Assembly (NCBI GenBank): GCA_036513515.1
Contig: DATBYW010000045.1
Location: forward strand, 1 to 6,978
DNA from: Nephthysia sp036513515
GTDB taxonomy: Bacteria; Chloroflexota; Dormibacteria; Dormibacterales; Dormibacteraceae
DNA: 6,978 nt
Reading direction: 5' to 3'
Part shown: positions 5,692-6,978 of the stretch, piece after piece
How positions within the stretch are numbered: the stretch's first letter is position 1
How the letters are laid out: every line of letters starts with the position of its first letter
The notes under the pieces: model-generated
Told to the model about the DNA's origin: nothing
The model's database searches: none
Seen by the model: the letters and a program-made list of their open reading frames with translations, nothing else
Made by a program: the position numbers and the translations under genes

Positions 5692-6318
5692 ATGTCGACT
5701 GTCGGAACTTCTCGGCCCCGTTCCCCGCTGGCCATGGTGCTGCTTGCCTCCGTCGCAGAGGCGCCGATGCACCCCTACCGCATGCAGCAGCTGATCAAGG
5801 AGCGCGGCAAGGACAAAATCGCGAACGTCGCCCAGCGCAACAGCGTCTACCAGACCATCGAGCACCTGCACCGCGCGGGCCTGATCGCGGTCCGGGCTAC
5901 GGCCCGCGAGGAGCGGCGGCCCGAGCGGACCGTCTACGAGATCACCGACCGGGGAGCACAGACCCTTCAGCTCTGGTTGCGCACCATGCTGTCCACGCCC
6001 GAGCGCGACTTTCCCGACTTTCCGGCCGCGCTGTCGTTCCTGCCGCTGCTCACGCCTGCGGACGTGTCGAGCCAGCTCGAGGCCCGTGCCCAGGCGCTGG
6101 TGGCGCGGCTCGCGGACCTGGACACGCCGGAAATCGACCTGCCGCGGCTGTTCCTGGTCGAGGACGAGTACCAGCGCGCGGTCGTCCAGGCGGAGTTGGA
6201 CTGGGTGCGGTCGCTCATCGATGACCTCCGCTCAGGCCGGCTCACCTGGAGCGACGAGTGGGTGCGCGGCTACGAGCCGGAGGGAGCAGCTCCGACCAGC
6301 CCCGATGGGACACCTTGA
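5692..6318 (+). CDS. PadR-family transcriptional regulator
   Basis: A 208-residue repressor of the PadR type that should bind DNA as a dimer. Residues about 12-86 form the winged helix: SPLAMVLLASVAEAPMHPYRM (in two halves), the recognition region NSVYQTIEHLHRAGLI, and the wing ending ERTVYEITDRG. Residues about 95-195 are a C-terminal helical segment with charged heptad-like stretches (LEARAQALVARLADL; DEYQRAVVQAELDWVRSLIDDL), the length expected of the PF10400-like dimerisation half. The tail after about 196 is Pro/Gly-rich. ATG 5692 is chosen because it is the first start in the frame and sits 6 nt after a -10 hexamer. It is divergent from the FAD monooxygenase, with 35 bp between start codons, so it very probably controls that gene and itself. 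The ligand is unknown. Confidence 0.93.
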   Translation: MSTVGTSRPRSPLAMVLLASVAEAPMHPYRMQQLIKERGKDKIANVAQRNSVYQTIEHLHRAGLIAVRATAREERRPERTVYEITDRGAQTLQLWLRTMLSTPERDFPDFPAALSFLPLLTPADVSSQLEARAQALVARLADLDTPEIDLPRLFLVEDEYQRAVVQAELDWVRSLIDDLRSGRLTWSDEWVRGYEPEGAAPTSPDGTP

Positions 6319-6353
6319 CGTTCAGGTCGACCTCGGCCCAACCTGGCTGGCAA

Positions 6354-6520
6354 TGCTTTCTCGGCCTGGCCCTCTGGGTGGAGGGCAGGATCTTCCCATC
6401 GTCTGAGCTGCACCGCCTGGTCGGCGTGGCGCGTCTGGCGGAGGCCGCGGGCGCGGACTACATCATGTGTCCGAGCACGTGCTGATGCGGCCAAACGCGA
6501 GCGCCCAAGACCCCTGGGCT
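6354..6520 (+). pseudogene. Probable frameshifted remnant of an LLM-class flavin-dependent oxidoreductase
   Basis: In the frame whose codons begin at multiples of three, GLALWVEGRIFPSSELHRLV and ARLAEAAGADYIM read like the first strand and helix of a luciferase-like F420/FMN oxidoreductase. At 6467 the likeness jumps to the next frame, SEHVLMRPNASAQDPW, the (S/T)EHV segment that normally follows directly. A single missing base near 6468-6469 would restore ADYIM-x-SEHVLM. Beyond about 6520 the resemblance ends, so only some 55 codons survive and the barrel is missing. No start codon with a ribosome binding site is evident, and frame damage near 6300-6360 is possible too. The short match makes this tentative; it could be chance coding-like sequence. 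Confidence 0.4.
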
Positions 6521-6620
6521 GCTCCTGCAATCGAGCGCATCAACGATCGAGGACCGGTGATCTGGGATGGCTCGGTGCTCCATTCACACGCACACCAAGG
6601 GGGAGGAAGGAGGGCGGATT

Positions 6621-6660
6621 GTCACGCCGGCGTCACGCCGGCGTCACGCCGCGGTGACGC
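6621..6660. repeat. Tandem GTCACGCCGGC repeats with terminal inverted copy
   Basis: Two exact 11-bp units GTCACGCCGGC (6621-6631, 6632-6642) are followed by GTCACGCCG (6643-6651) and then CGGTGACGC (6652-6660). GCGTCAC (6641-6647) pairs with GTGACGC (6654-6660) around 6 nt. It lies 213 bp upstream of the ABC transporter start. Another TTGTCAC occurs at 6813-6819, repeating 6619-6625. One-turn (11-bp) spacing fits cooperative regulator binding; that role is inferred. Confidence 0.6.
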
Positions 6661-6722
6661 AGGTTTCTTCAAGGTGCGGACGCAACGGGGGGTCGTTGAC
6701 GGACCAGGAGAGAGGGAGGTGG

Positions 6723-6753
6723 TTGGACACCGGTGGCATCGACAATTTATCTT
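6723..6753 (+). promoter_or_regulatory. Possible promoter upstream of the ABC transporter gene
   Basis: An AT-rich patch ACAATTTATCTTT (6742-6754) stands out in GC-rich DNA, with TTGGAC at 6723-6728. TATCTT (6748-6753) would be a weak TANNNT -10 at a long 19-nt spacing. An alternative lies nearer the gene: TTGAGT (6826-6831) and TGTAAT (6848-6853), 16 nt apart. Neither is compelling. The 6521-6872 stretch otherwise holds only the repeats, a CCCCGCGGGG palindrome (6775-6784), and no supported gene. Confidence 0.25.
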
Positions 6754-6860
6754 TCCGAAAGCGGCCCGAGCGGACCCCGCGGGGGTTCAGGCCTGACCGC
6801 CCCGCTCATGGCTTGTCACCACGCCTTGAGTCGGTCCCCGGTAAGCGTGTAATTGTTGAA

Positions 6861-6866
6861 AAGGAG
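6861..6866 (+). promoter_or_regulatory. Shine-Dalgarno AAGGAG
   Basis: AAGGAG stands 6 nt before the GTG at 6873 and decides that start. Confidence 0.75.
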
Positions 6867-6872
6867 CACATC

Positions 6873-6978
6873 GTGACTGCTGCGACGAATTCCACGCCGA
6901 TCCTTGAGGCGCGTGGCCTAACCCGCAGCTTCGGAGCTGTCAGGGCGCTGGACAGCGCCGACTTCGACGTCCATCGCG
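6873..6978 (+). CDS. ABC transporter ATP-binding protein, N-terminus only (3' partial)
   Basis: Thirty-five codons are present before the window ends. After a short Thr/Asn-rich lead, PILEARGLTRSFGAVRALDS and ADFDVHR match the opening beta strands of an ABC ATPase, including the aromatic A-loop region (RSFGAVRAL) just before where Walker A should lie, outside the window. The wording is closest to carbohydrate importer ATPases of the RbsA/XylG type or branched-chain amino acid ATPases, but that cannot be settled here. The GTG start is supported by AAGGAG. It is likely the first gene of a transporter operon extending to the right, and the repeat array upstream may regulate it. Confidence 0.82.
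   Translation, partial: MTAATNSTPILEARGLTRSFGAVRALDSADFDVHR

Noticed and set aside
6621..6660. CRISPR-like short repeat array
   Set aside because: Units are 11 bp and directly abutting with no unique spacers and no cas genes; this is a tandem repeat, not CRISPR.
6467..6796. 109-codon plus-strand frame starting GTG 6467 as an intact gene
   Set aside because: Only the first about 18 residues look protein-like (LLM remnant); the rest runs through the tandem repeats and promoter-like DNA and has no start signal.

Overview
The window is GC-rich (about two-thirds G+C by eye) with strong G/C bias at third codon positions, GTG and TTG starts, and what look like leaderless promoters. The gene families suggest a high-GC Actinomycetota-like bacterium. 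Chloroflexota or another high-GC soil lineage is not excluded, and no taxonomic marker is present. I see no rRNA, tRNA, CRISPR array or intact insertion sequence.

Left part (1-2881, + strand): first the C-terminal bulk of a DUF7405/DyP-peroxidase-like protein, cut by the left window edge. Then comes a two-gene unit: a 70-residue unknown with an excellent ribosome binding site, and a cobalamin-independent methionine synthase-like protein with all four zinc ligands. The second gene probably starts at a TTG 13 bp after the first one stops. Two hairpins follow (2819-2836 and 2844-2881) where this unit converges with a minus-strand cold-shock protein gene (2897-3094).

Middle (3095-4301): the long leader and upstream region of the cold-shock gene, then three small consecutive + strand reading frames. 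The first and second overlap by ATGA and the second and third are 3 bp apart, as in a translationally coupled operon. None is recognised. A strong hairpin pair follows the third.

Right part (4427-6318): a divergent pair made of an FAD-dependent monooxygenase (minus) and a PadR-family repressor (plus). Only 35 bp separate their start codons. Each gene has a TATA-type -10 hexamer exactly 6 nt before its ATG, and the two hexamers are arranged around one dyad axis. This fits an autoregulated, substrate-inducible detoxification or modification module with leaderless transcripts.

Far right (6319-6978): no intact gene until 6873. This stretch holds a likely frameshifted N-terminal remnant of a luciferase-like (LLM) flavin oxidoreductase and an array of GTCACGCCGGC repeats ending in an inverted copy. 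It ends with a well-positioned AAGGAG and the first 35 codons of an ABC transporter ATPase that runs off the window.

The best candidates for something new are the symmetric leaderless PadR/monooxygenase promoter, the small-gene trio, the 70-residue gene tied to the methionine synthase-like gene, and the repeat array before the ABC transporter.
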